This document shows positions 19,194-25,257 of a stretch of DNA of 43,158 bases, piece after piece. The translations under genes and the position numbers were made by a program. The notes below the pieces were generated by a model. That model ran no database searches. It had not been told where the DNA came from and was given only the letters and a program-made list of their open reading frames with translations. This stretch comes from an uncultured Bacteroidota bacterium (GTDB taxonomy: Bacteria; Bacteroidota; Bacteroidia; Flavobacteriales; BACL11). Numbering within the stretch: position 1 is the stretch's first letter; the number at the start of each line of letters is the position of its first letter. The stretch spans positions 1 through 43,158 of the forward strand of contig CACHFI010000007.1 of assembly GCA_902579065.1 (NCBI GenBank). The letters run 5' to 3'.

Positions 19194-19967
19194 ATGCAAT
19201 TAGTAGATACACATACTCATCTTTTTGCCTCTGAATTTGATTCTGATATAAAAGAAGTGATTCAAAACTCTATTGAAAGTGGGGTTCAAAAAATGCTATT
19301 ACCAAATATTGATTCTAATTCAACAGAACAAATGTTGACTTTGGCTCAAATGTATCCCGAAAATTGTTATCCTATGATGGGACTACACCCATGCAGTGTA
19401 AAAAAAGAAAATATAGAGTTTGAGTTGCTACATGTAAAAAAAATGTTGTCTTCACATAATTTTATTGCTGTTGGAGAAATAGGTATTGATTTATATTGGG
19501 ATCAATCCAATCTTAAGTGCCAAAAGTTTGCTTTCGAAACACAAATTAATTATGCAAAAGAATTTAATCTACCAATTGTTATCCATACTAGAAATTCATT
19601 TGAAGAAGCTATTAAAATAGTTGAAAAATTTAATGACAATAACTTATCAGGTGTTTTTCATTGTTTTTCAGGAGATTTAAAAGAGGCTGAAAGAATAATA
19701 GCTCTTGGAAATTTTTATTTAGGAATTGGGGGTGTGGTCACATTTAAAAATGGAGGTATTGATAAATTTATAAATCAAATAGATTTAGATCATTTACTTT
19801 TAGAAACTGATTCGCCATACCTTGCGCCTACCCCATTTAGAGGAAAAAGAAATGAGAGTAAATACATAACAAAAGTAGCAGAAAAACTCTCTGAACTTTA
19901 TGGTGTTAGTAAAGAAATAATTTCTGAAACAACAACATCAAATGCCTACAAGCTTTTTAAATTGTAA
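19194..19967 (+). CDS. tatD: TatD family metal-dependent hydrolase (DNase)
   Basis: This 257-residue TIM-barrel hydrolase of the TatD family has 3'-5' exonuclease or endonuclease activity and a quality-control role in known members. Metal ligands are visible in order: DTHTHL at 4-9, GEIGIDLYWD near 95-104 with the bridging Glu, VIHTRNS near 130, FHCFSGD near 155, and ETDSPYLAPTP near 203. Length is normal. It is divergent from the GT9 gene with a very short shared 5' region and lies 36 bases before the serine tRNA. Members often remain annotated only to family, and substrate is not decided by sequence. Confidence 0.93.
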   Translation: MQLVDTHTHLFASEFDSDIKEVIQNSIESGVQKMLLPNIDSNSTEQMLTLAQMYPENCYPMMGLHPCSVKKENIEFELLHVKKMLSSHNFIAVGEIGIDLYWDQSNLKCQKFAFETQINYAKEFNLPIVIHTRNSFEEAIKIVEKFNDNNLSGVFHCFSGDLKEAERIIALGNFYLGIGGVVTFKNGGIDKFINQIDLDHLLLETDSPYLAPTPFRGKRNESKYITKVAEKLSELYGVSKEIISETTTSNAYKLFKL

Positions 19968-20003
19968 TTAAATTTAATTTTTAAATTCGCAAACTATTTT
20001 TTT

Positions 20004-20090
20004 GGTGAGGTGGCCGAGTGGCTTAAGGCGCACGCTTGGAAAGCGTGTAAACAGGAAACTGTTTCGGGGGTTCGAATCCCTTCCTCACCG
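20004..20090 (+). tRNA. tRNA-Ser (anticodon GGA)
   Basis: The 87-base class II tRNA has a 7-bp acceptor stem GGTGAGG/CCTCACC with discriminator G at 20090. The anticodon stem is CACGC/GCGTG around the loop TTGGAAA, so the anticodon is GGA and reads UCC and UCU. A long variable arm (AACAG, loop GAAA, CTGTT) is the serine hallmark. The T loop is TTCGAAT, with two G-T pairs in its stem. CCA is not encoded. A T-rich run follows. Confidence 0.96.
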
Positions 20091-20112
20091 CTTTTTAAAA
20101 TCATTTAGTTTT

Positions 20113-20196
20113 TTATTTTTTTGGTTTTCTTATTTGGTAATAAATTATTCCAATTATTATTAAAAATAAGATATGAACAGGATCTGAAAAATTCAT
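20113..20196 (-). CDS. Predicted 27-residue single-pass membrane peptide
   Basis: A short open frame encodes 27 residues: a short polar start (MNFSDPVH), a hydrophobic helix at about 8-20 (ILFLIIIGIIYY), and a basic tail (RKPKK), as in small membrane proteins with the C-terminus inside. A perfect TAnnTTTG box (20206-20213) lies 9 bases upstream of the ATG, which supports expression. I do not recognise a family. It fills most of the gap between the tRNA and the next plus-strand gene. A chance open frame in AT-rich DNA remains possible. Confidence 0.4.
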   Translation of the reverse strand: MNFSDPVHILFLIIIGIIYYQIRKPKK

Positions 20197-20205
20197 TTTT
20201 TATTT

Positions 20206-20213
20206 CAAATCTA
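20206..20213 (-). promoter_or_regulatory. -7 box before the 27-residue peptide
   Basis: TAGATTTG on the minus strand is a full TAnnTTTG match, 9 bases from the ATG at 20196. No convincing TTTG is seen at -33. Confidence 0.4.
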
Positions 20214-20278
20214 TAAAAATTATAACTAATTTATCTCTAGAACGGGTTTTTTTGCATAGCTTTTAAAATAAAAAGTTA

Positions 20279-20286
20279 TATATTTG
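20279..20286 (+). promoter_or_regulatory. Promoter -7 box of the small-membrane-protein operon
   Basis: TATATTTG is a full TAnnTTTG match, 22 bases before the ATG at 20309. A TTTG at 20251-20254 lies 24 bases upstream, somewhat longer than the usual spacing. Confidence 0.5.
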
Positions 20287-20308
20287 TATAAACAAAATAT
20301 ACTTATTT

Positions 20309-20506
20309 ATGAAAAACTACAAAGAATTTTTAATAGTTTATTATCCGATTATCATTGCTTTCATTGCAATGATGTATTCTATTTTCTTGGGTCTTAGTGG
20401 TGATTTTGAATCTGCTCAATATTCAGCTCATTGGCCTGCAACAATTCTTCTATTTGCAATTGCAATAAGACAAAGAAGAAGTAATTTTTATAACAAAAAC
20501 GATTAA
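20309..20506 (+). CDS. Small two-helix membrane protein of unknown function
   Basis: A 65-residue protein with two predicted transmembrane helices (about 8-29, YYPIIIAFIAMMYSIFLGL, and about 42-54, WPATILLFAIAI) joined by a short acidic loop GDFESAQYSAH and ending in a basic tail RQRRSNFYNKND. Positive charge predicts a cytoplasmic C-terminus. I do not recognise a named family. It is the first of four plus-strand genes (65, 46, 58 and 289 residues) with spacings of 2 bases, then overlaps of 1 and 4 bases, so a shared function is likely. Confidence 0.75.
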   Translation: MKNYKEFLIVYYPIIIAFIAMMYSIFLGLSGDFESAQYSAHWPATILLFAIAIRQRRSNFYNKND

Positions 20507-20508
20507 TT

Positions 20509-20649
20509 ATGCTATCTCCTTCAATGTTTATTATTGGTGCTGTAATTTTTATCCTATATGTAGCTGGTCTAATATATATGATAAATTGGGGGCATAATTC
20601 ACAAAAAAGAAAAATGCAAAACGATCCTGAAATAAAAAATAAAAAATAA
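20509..20649 (+). CDS. Predicted 46-residue single-pass membrane protein
   Basis: A short gene encodes 46 residues with one strongly hydrophobic helix at about 6-26 (MFIIGAVIFILYVAGLIYMI) and a polar, basic C-terminal tail (NSQKRKMQNDPEIKNKK). It starts 2 bases after the stop of the 65-residue gene, and its TAA shares a base with the next ATG (TAATG). That coupling is the main evidence that it is real. Function unknown; N-terminus probably outside. Confidence 0.65.
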   Translation: MLSPSMFIIGAVIFILYVAGLIYMINWGHNSQKRKMQNDPEIKNKK

Positions 20650-20825
20650 TGTTTGGATTATTCAAAAAAAAGACAGGAAGAGAAAAACTCCTCGATCAAT
20701 ACAAAAAATTAAAAGAAGAAGCTTTTATTCTTTCAAAAACTAATAGAACTGAAAGTGATAAGCTTGAACAAGAGGCTTATGAAATTTCAAAAAAAATAGA
20801 TCTTTTAGATCAACAAAAATCTTGA
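20649..20825 (+). CDS. Lacal_2735-like (DUF6435-type) small protein
   Basis: This 58-residue soluble, highly charged helical protein opens with MFGLFKKKTGREKLLDQYKKL and continues with EEAFILSKTNR, then an acidic and lysine-rich helix ending KKIDLLDQQ. This matches my recollection of the short Lacal_2735 family of Flavobacteriia, whose function is unknown. Two amphipathic helices, possibly a coiled-coil hairpin, are predicted. It overlaps the preceding gene by 1 base and the following gene by 4 bases (TTGA). Confidence 0.75.
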   Translation: MFGLFKKKTGREKLLDQYKKLKEEAFILSKTNRTESDKLEQEAYEISKKIDLLDQQKS

Positions 20826-21691
20826 TCAAATTAATTGATAAATGTCATAAACTTTTATTCTCTGAAAAGAATTTAAAGTTATTTGAAACAGCTATTCTTT
20901 TTTTAGCTGTTACAGGATTTATTGCGCATTTATTGTTAATCTATTTAAACATAAATTACGAGTTAGATTATCTAAGTAAGCTAGATAATTTATTTACAAA
21001 TCCAATATCAGCGCTTTACACCCCCTTTTCCTTTATTCTTATTTATGAGGTTTTTTTACTTATTTATTATCTACCTCGATCATTTACAACCTCAATTCGA
21101 AAAGAATATGAAATCATATCTCTAATTATGATAAGGAAAGTATTTGAAGATATTCCAAACTTAAATACTGAATCAGGAATTTTTAACACTGAAAGTCTTA
21201 ATTTAATTTATAACCTTCTTGGAATACTAATTATATATTATTTAATTTTTCTATTTAAAAAAACAATTAAAATTATTCCTAAAAGAAAAGACACGAAAGA
21301 TTTGTCAAAATTTATAGCATATAAAAAAGCATTAAGTATTGTTTTAGTACCCATTTTAATAATTCTATGCTTTTCAAATCTAATTAGCTGGTCGCAAAAA
21401 TTATTCATAAATGAGTATTTCACTCAAAATATTAATTCTATTTTCTTTATTGACTTTTTTACTATTCTAATTTTAGTTGATGTATTTATTCTTCTTATTT
21501 CTTTTGGATACACAGAAAGATATGCTCAAATAATTAGAAATACTGGTTTTATAATTTCAACTATTTTATTGCGATTATCATTTGGTGTAAGAGATTTGTC
21601 AAGCGTAATTCTTCTAATTAGCGGAGTAGTCTTTGGTTTGATAATTTTAAAAATTTATCAGCTCACCGAAACAAATCTAGATTCAAAATAA
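20822..21691 (+). CDS. Multi-pass membrane protein of unknown function
   Basis: A 289-residue protein with six or seven predicted transmembrane helices: about 20-43, 63-83, 125-145, 168-190, 205-227, perhaps 236-252, and 260-282. Between helices two and three is a basic amphipathic segment with LPRSFTTSIRKEYEIISLIMIRKVFEDI. The pattern is reminiscent of uncharacterised Flavobacteriia proteins, and the Arg-spaced segment recalls channel-like folds, but I do not assign a function. The start is TTG at 20822, overlapping the previous stop (TTGA). No ATG is available in the first 100 residues that would keep helix one. The 3' end overlaps a convergent gene by 9 bases. Confidence 0.8.
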   Translation: MIKLIDKCHKLLFSEKNLKLFETAILFLAVTGFIAHLLLIYLNINYELDYLSKLDNLFTNPISALYTPFSFILIYEVFLLIYYLPRSFTTSIRKEYEIISLIMIRKVFEDIPNLNTESGIFNTESLNLIYNLLGILIIYYLIFLFKKTIKIIPKRKDTKDLSKFIAYKKALSIVLVPILIILCFSNLISWSQKLFINEYFTQNINSIFFIDFFTILILVDVFILLISFGYTERYAQIIRNTGFIISTILLRLSFGVRDLSSVILLISGVVFGLIILKIYQLTETNLDSK

Positions 21692-21919
21692 ATAATAGAT
21701 TTTATTTCCAAGTATGTATCCAGTACTTAAGACAAGAGGATAAAATACAAATAGCCATAAGCAATTTAACAAACCAACCTCCTTCATCACAGGAAATCCT
21801 CTCTTAAATAATTCAGGGCCAAAATCATACCATGTGCTTAATCCAAATTTTCCAACTACTAAATTAGCTACAATAGCAATTAATAAAATACAAAGTCCAA
21901 TTAAATATAACCTTATCAT
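21683..21919 (-). CDS. Small two-helix membrane protein, unknown function
   Basis: A 78-residue protein with two predicted helices, about 4-23 (YLIGLCILLIAIVANLVV) and 51-72 (LNCLWLFVFYPLVLSTGYIL), joined by a soluble stretch with LSTWYDFGPELFKRGFPVMKEVG. The conserved-looking aromatic and acidic residues suggest a real family, which I cannot name. It lies 3 bases after the 40-residue gene on the same strand and overlaps the convergent 289-residue gene by 9 bases. Confidence 0.75.
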   Translation of the reverse strand: MIRLYLIGLCILLIAIVANLVVGKFGLSTWYDFGPELFKRGFPVMKEVGLLNCLWLFVFYPLVLSTGYILGNKIYYLF

Positions 21920-21922
21920 GTT

Positions 21923-22045
21923 TTACTTTTTGTAGTTCCAGAACAATGGTAATATCGCAATAAATAAAAGAAAAAATAATTTTTTTGTAGCAACACCGAT
22001 AAACACTATGGCGAGAGCTATTAATACGAGTATCCAATTTTTCAT
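21923..22045 (-). CDS. Predicted 40-residue membrane peptide
   Basis: A short frame encodes 40 residues that are almost wholly hydrophobic. Two helices (about 4-19, WILVLIALAIVFIGVA, and 23-36, LFFLLFIAILPLFW) are split by a Lys-Lys pair, and the end is WNYKK. It begins 8 bases after the TIGR01777 gene and ends 3 bases before the 78-residue gene, so it fills the operon gap exactly. Function unknown. Confidence 0.6.
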   Translation of the reverse strand: MKNWILVLIALAIVFIGVATKKLFFLLFIAILPLFWNYKK

Positions 22046-22053
22046 AATGAATA

Positions 22054-22947
22054 TTATTTATTTAATAAAAAACTTGATATAGTTGTGTAGCTATGTTTAA
22101 ATCCCGAATTTAATAATTTATCAACTTTTAAATGTAAACCTCCTTTAACCAATTGACTTCTTCCCCCTAAAAAAACTTTAACTAAAAATATAGGTACAGG
22201 GAAAATTATAGCGTACTTAAAAATACATTGTCTTATTTCTCTTATAAGCTCATATTGAGTTTGTTTTTTAGGTGATGCCATATTATACGGTCCTGAAACA
22301 CTTGGAGTTTCTATTGAATACTTAATAAAACGTGATAAGTCATCTATATGTATCCAAGAGTAAGACAAATTGCTTGGAATAAATACAGAAGTAATACCGA
22401 ATTTTAAAGGAAACAATGTAACCTTTAAAAATCCAGAATTTAAATCCATCATTAATGAAATTCTTAAGTTTACAACACGCGCTCCAAGTTTTACAAACTG
22501 ATTTGATGCCGATTCCCAGTCTACCACTAATTTTGCTAACCAATCATTTCCTGGAGGATGGTTTTCATCTACATCTTTTTCCACACCTAACCCATAATAA
22601 CCCATAGCAGATGCACTAACAAATGTTTTAATATTTTTATTTAAAGATTTGCATTTTTCAAATAATAGGTTTGAGGCATCAACCCTACTTGTACGCATCT
22701 TATGTATGTTTTTTTTTGACCACCTATTAATAATATTATAGCCACTGAGATGTATAACATGTTGACATCCAATTAATGCAGATTCATCAATATAACCCTC
22801 TTCAATGTTCCAATAAAAAACATCTTTATTATTTACAGATTTTTTGCTAGAACTTAAAAAAACTAGTGAATAGTTATCATTAAGAAAATGAACCAAACGT
22901 TTAGCTAGTGAACCGTTATATCCTGTTATTAGGATTTTTTCTTTCAT
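22054..22947 (-). CDS. TIGR01777 family NAD(P)-dependent epimerase
   Basis: A 297-residue short-chain-dehydrogenase-like protein of the YfcH/TIGR01777 family. The Rossmann motif is ILITGYNGSLAKRL near residue 4, a variant of GxTGFxG. Next come HVIHLSGYNIINRWSKKN near 63-80, SRVDASNLL, SASAMGYYG near 112-120 and NLRISLMM. The C-terminal region is the DUF1731-like part (LVKGGLHLKVDKLLNSGFKH). Substrate is unknown for the family. It starts 3 bases after the OmpA-type gene, and the small membrane genes follow, forming a four-gene operon. Confidence 0.87.
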   Translation of the reverse strand: MKEKILITGYNGSLAKRLVHFLNDNYSLVFLSSSKKSVNNKDVFYWNIEEGYIDESALIGCQHVIHLSGYNIINRWSKKNIHKMRTSRVDASNLLFEKCKSLNKNIKTFVSASAMGYYGLGVEKDVDENHPPGNDWLAKLVVDWESASNQFVKLGARVVNLRISLMMDLNSGFLKVTLFPLKFGITSVFIPSNLSYSWIHIDDLSRFIKYSIETPSVSGPYNMASPKKQTQYELIREIRQCIFKYAIIFPVPIFLVKVFLGGRSQLVKGGLHLKVDKLLNSGFKHSYTTISSFLLNK

Positions 22948-22950
22948 CGT

Positions 22951-23946
22951 TTACTCCTCGAGAAGCTTAAATAAATCATCTAAATTAGGTGATAGAATCA
23001 TCTCGATTCTTCGATTTTTACTTCTACCATCTGATGATGAATTTGACATGATAGGCACAAATTCACTTCTACCTGCAGCAATTAATTGAGTGGGATCTAA
23101 ATTTGGATTAGATGTTAAACGTTTAACAACTGATGTTGCTCGCATCACACTCAAATCCCAATTATCTTTTACCAAACCTCTACCACTTAAAGGTATACTG
23201 TCTGTATGACCTTCTACTAAAATCTCTAAGCCTTTCTGATATGATAAAACATCTGAAAGTTTATCCAATGCTTGTTTACCTGATTGATTTATTTCATATT
23301 TTCCAGATGCAAATAACAAATCTTCTTCAAGTGATATATAAACCTTACCATTTCTTTGAACAATAGTAAGACCATCTCCTTCTAAACCAATTAAAGCTTT
23401 TGAAATCTTTTGTTTTAAAGCTGTCACCATAGAATCTTTACGATTAATAATCGCTTCAAGTTCTGCAACTCTTAATGATCTAAGTTCTAATTCGTCTTGT
23501 GAATCACTAAGCTTTCTTTCCTTATCTTCCAAAATAGCAGAAGCTTTTTTCAACTCATCTTCCTTTGCAAAAAGTTCAGCCTGTGCTTTTTCAAGTTGTC
23601 CCAAAAGCTCTTTTGTTTCCTTTGCTTTTTCTGCCATATACCTACTGCTTTTTGAAGTAAGTAAGTCATAGGTGGTTGAAAGCTCATCATACTTTTTTTG
23701 ACAAGCAACCAAATCATTACTTAGACTTGTTGAATCTTGTCTAAGCTGATCAACTGATGATGTTAAGTTATTTATATTTCTCTCGTATGCATCAATTTTT
23801 TCTCTTAGATCAAGAATAAGCTTTTCATTTTTAGTAAGATTTTTTTTGGCTATTTCATGCTTTTCTAAAAGTTCATTATATACTTTAGGGGTAATACAAG
23901 AACTAAATACTAATAAACTCAAAAATATTGAAAGGACTCTAGTCAT
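22951..23946 (-). CDS. OmpA/MotB-type peptidoglycan-associated lipoprotein
   Basis: A 331-residue envelope protein. A short signal ends in a lipobox-like FSSC with Cys17, so it is a probable lipoprotein. A long coiled-coil at about 22-195 (heptads rich in Leu, Glu and Lys) leads to a C-terminal OmpA domain at about 208-320. That domain carries VEGHTDSIPLSGRG, then NWDLSVMRATSVVKRL, and ends SKNRRIEMILSP; the Asp and Arg residues bind diaminopimelate. It would brace the outer membrane to the wall. It is the first gene of the operon, with a -7 box 11 bases upstream. A MotB-like role cannot be excluded, but no N-terminal helix of that kind is present. Confidence 0.88.
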   Translation of the reverse strand: MTRVLSIFLSLLVFSSCITPKVYNELLEKHEIAKKNLTKNEKLILDLREKIDAYERNINNLTSSVDQLRQDSTSLSNDLVACQKKYDELSTTYDLLTSKSSRYMAEKAKETKELLGQLEKAQAELFAKEDELKKASAILEDKERKLSDSQDELELRSLRVAELEAIINRKDSMVTALKQKISKALIGLEGDGLTIVQRNGKVYISLEEDLLFASGKYEINQSGKQALDKLSDVLSYQKGLEILVEGHTDSIPLSGRGLVKDNWDLSVMRATSVVKRLTSNPNLDPTQLIAAGRSEFVPIMSNSSSDGRSKNRRIEMILSPNLDDLFKLLEE

Positions 23947-23957
23947 GTTTTTTTATT

Positions 23958-23965
23958 CAAAATTA
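23958..23965 (-). promoter_or_regulatory. -7 box of the OmpA-TIGR01777 operon
   Basis: TAATTTTG on the minus strand is a full TAnnTTTG match, 11 bases before the ATG at 23946. No clear TTTG at -33; an inverted repeat occupies that position. Confidence 0.45.
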
Positions 23966-23969
23966 CAAA

Positions 23970-23993
23970 GTAACTAGACTGACACTAAGTCAC
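23970..23993 (-). repeat. Imperfect inverted repeat upstream of the OmpA-type gene
   Basis: Arms 23970-23977 and 23985-23993 pair over 8 bp with one bulge and one G-U, around a 7-base loop. It sits just upstream of the -7 box, where the -33 element should lie. It may be an operator or the weak end of the upstream cargo operon; no U-run follows. Confidence 0.35.
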
Positions 23994-24027
23994 TTAATAA
24001 TACTTTTCAACAAACAAATAGAGAAAA

Positions 24028-25257
24028 TTATTGAACAATTAAACTACGGATATAAGTGTATTCTTTGTCTATAATTTGAACATAATAAATACCTGGTGAT
24101 AAGTTACTTATATCAAATGTATTATTTTCATTCTTTACAGAAATGTAAGTTCTACCTAAATTATCATATATATATATATTATCATAGTTTCCATTAATAT
24201 GAAACAATTCATTTGCTGGATTAGGAAAAATTGTGATTATATCATTAAATGTATTAGCCCCACTAGCAATAGGTGTTATTTTAGAAACTCCAGTTGTTGT
24301 GGCTACCCACACATTATTTTGATTGTCTATTGCTAAACCTTTAACGTTAGGACCTGCTAAGCCATCACTATGGTCAAAATCAGTCCACTGTGACCCATTA
24401 TAAAAGGCTACCCCACCTTCTGCTAAATACCCCACATAAATAGTTGTCCAAATTCTACCCCAGCCATCTTTTGCAATTTCAACAACTGGATTTAATGTGT
24501 CCGGAGGGGGTAAAGAATACATAATTGTATGATAATTAAATTGACTTAAAGAATTATTAATTACAGTCATTCCAGCTCCTGAACCAAGCCAAATATTATC
24601 ATTATTATCAATACATATTGCAGTACTATAATTACTCAATAATCCATGACTTGTGTTATAGTGAGAAAAAGTTGATCCATCATAATGGGCAAGACCATCT
24701 AATGGAGAGGCAAACCATGCATTTCCATTTGAATCAAATGCAGTTGCACATACCCCACTAACTGGTAAATCTGGAGAATTATATGAATTCCAATTTACTC
24801 CATCATATACACTTACACCAGCCGAAAATGACGAGTGTGATAACCAAATATTACCATTTGGTTCTTCATCAATACTAACTACTTTGTTATTTGCCAATCC
24901 ATTGGCAGTTGTAAATGACTCCCATGAAGACCCAATAATTCCTGAGTTTAATTTATTAGCACCAAAATCAGTCCCCACCCATATATCTCCATTTGAAGCT
25001 GCAGTTATTGTTTTAATATTATTTGAAAGTAAATTTGGGTGAGTACTTTGATTGATTACTGTCCATGAGTTCCCATCAAAGATTGATATTCCATTTGCTG
25101 TCCCAAACCAAATATTATTATTAATATCAACTGCAACACACTCCACATAATTACTTGAAAGACCGTCTTGTTCGCTAAAGTTTTCAATTGTTTGAGAGTA
25201 AGCGTCAAATAAAAAAAACAAGAAAAATAAGGAGAGATAATTTCTTATAATCTGCAT
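24028..25257 (-). CDS. Secreted two-component-regulator-type propeller protein with T9SS domain
   Basis: A 409-residue protein with a signal peptide ending near DAYSQ and about six reg_prop-type repeats (residues 25-330) built around N-x-I/V-W-F/V-G-T/S, for example NNIWFGTANGISIFDG and NNVWVATTTGVSKI, which fold as a beta-propeller. In hybrid sensors such repeats face the periplasm, but here there is no kinase or membrane helix. Instead there is a C-terminal type A T9SS sorting domain from about 335 (IFPNPANELF). It is therefore secreted, perhaps a ligand-binding or cargo partner. The ATG overlaps the CotH gene stop (TAATG). Confidence 0.85.
   Translation of the reverse strand: MQIIRNYLSLFFLFFLFDAYSQTIENFSEQDGLSSNYVECVAVDINNNIWFGTANGISIFDGNSWTVINQSTHPNLLSNNIKTITAASNGDIWVGTDFGANKLNSGIIGSSWESFTTANGLANNKVVSIDEEPNGNIWLSHSSFSAGVSVYDGVNWNSYNSPDLPVSGVCATAFDSNGNAWFASPLDGLAHYDGSTFSHYNTSHGLLSNYSTAICIDNNDNIWLGSGAGMTVINNSLSQFNYHTIMYSLPPPDTLNPVVEIAKDGWGRIWTTIYVGYLAEGGVAFYNGSQWTDFDHSDGLAGPNVKGLAIDNQNNVWVATTTGVSKITPIASGANTFNDIITIFPNPANELFHINGNYDNIYIYDNLGRTYISVKNENNTFDISNLSPGIYYVQIIDKEYTYIRSLIVQ

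Noticed and set aside
19158-19199. TTG start at 19199 for the GT9 gene
   Set aside because: It would overlap the tatD start and add 14 poorly typical residues; GTG at 19157 has a better-placed promoter-like box and fits the family N-terminus.
20822-21691. Voltage-gated ion channel
   Set aside because: The Arg-spaced segment is suggestive, but I see no pore-signature motif, so I kept it as an unassigned membrane protein.
23133-23366. 77-residue plus-strand frame
   Set aside because: It lies wholly inside the well-supported OmpA-type gene, has no promoter box and shows no recognisable domain.
24028-25257. Two-component sensor kinase
   Set aside because: Propeller repeats are shared with hybrid sensors, but there is no transmembrane helix or kinase domain; the C-terminus is a T9SS sorting domain.
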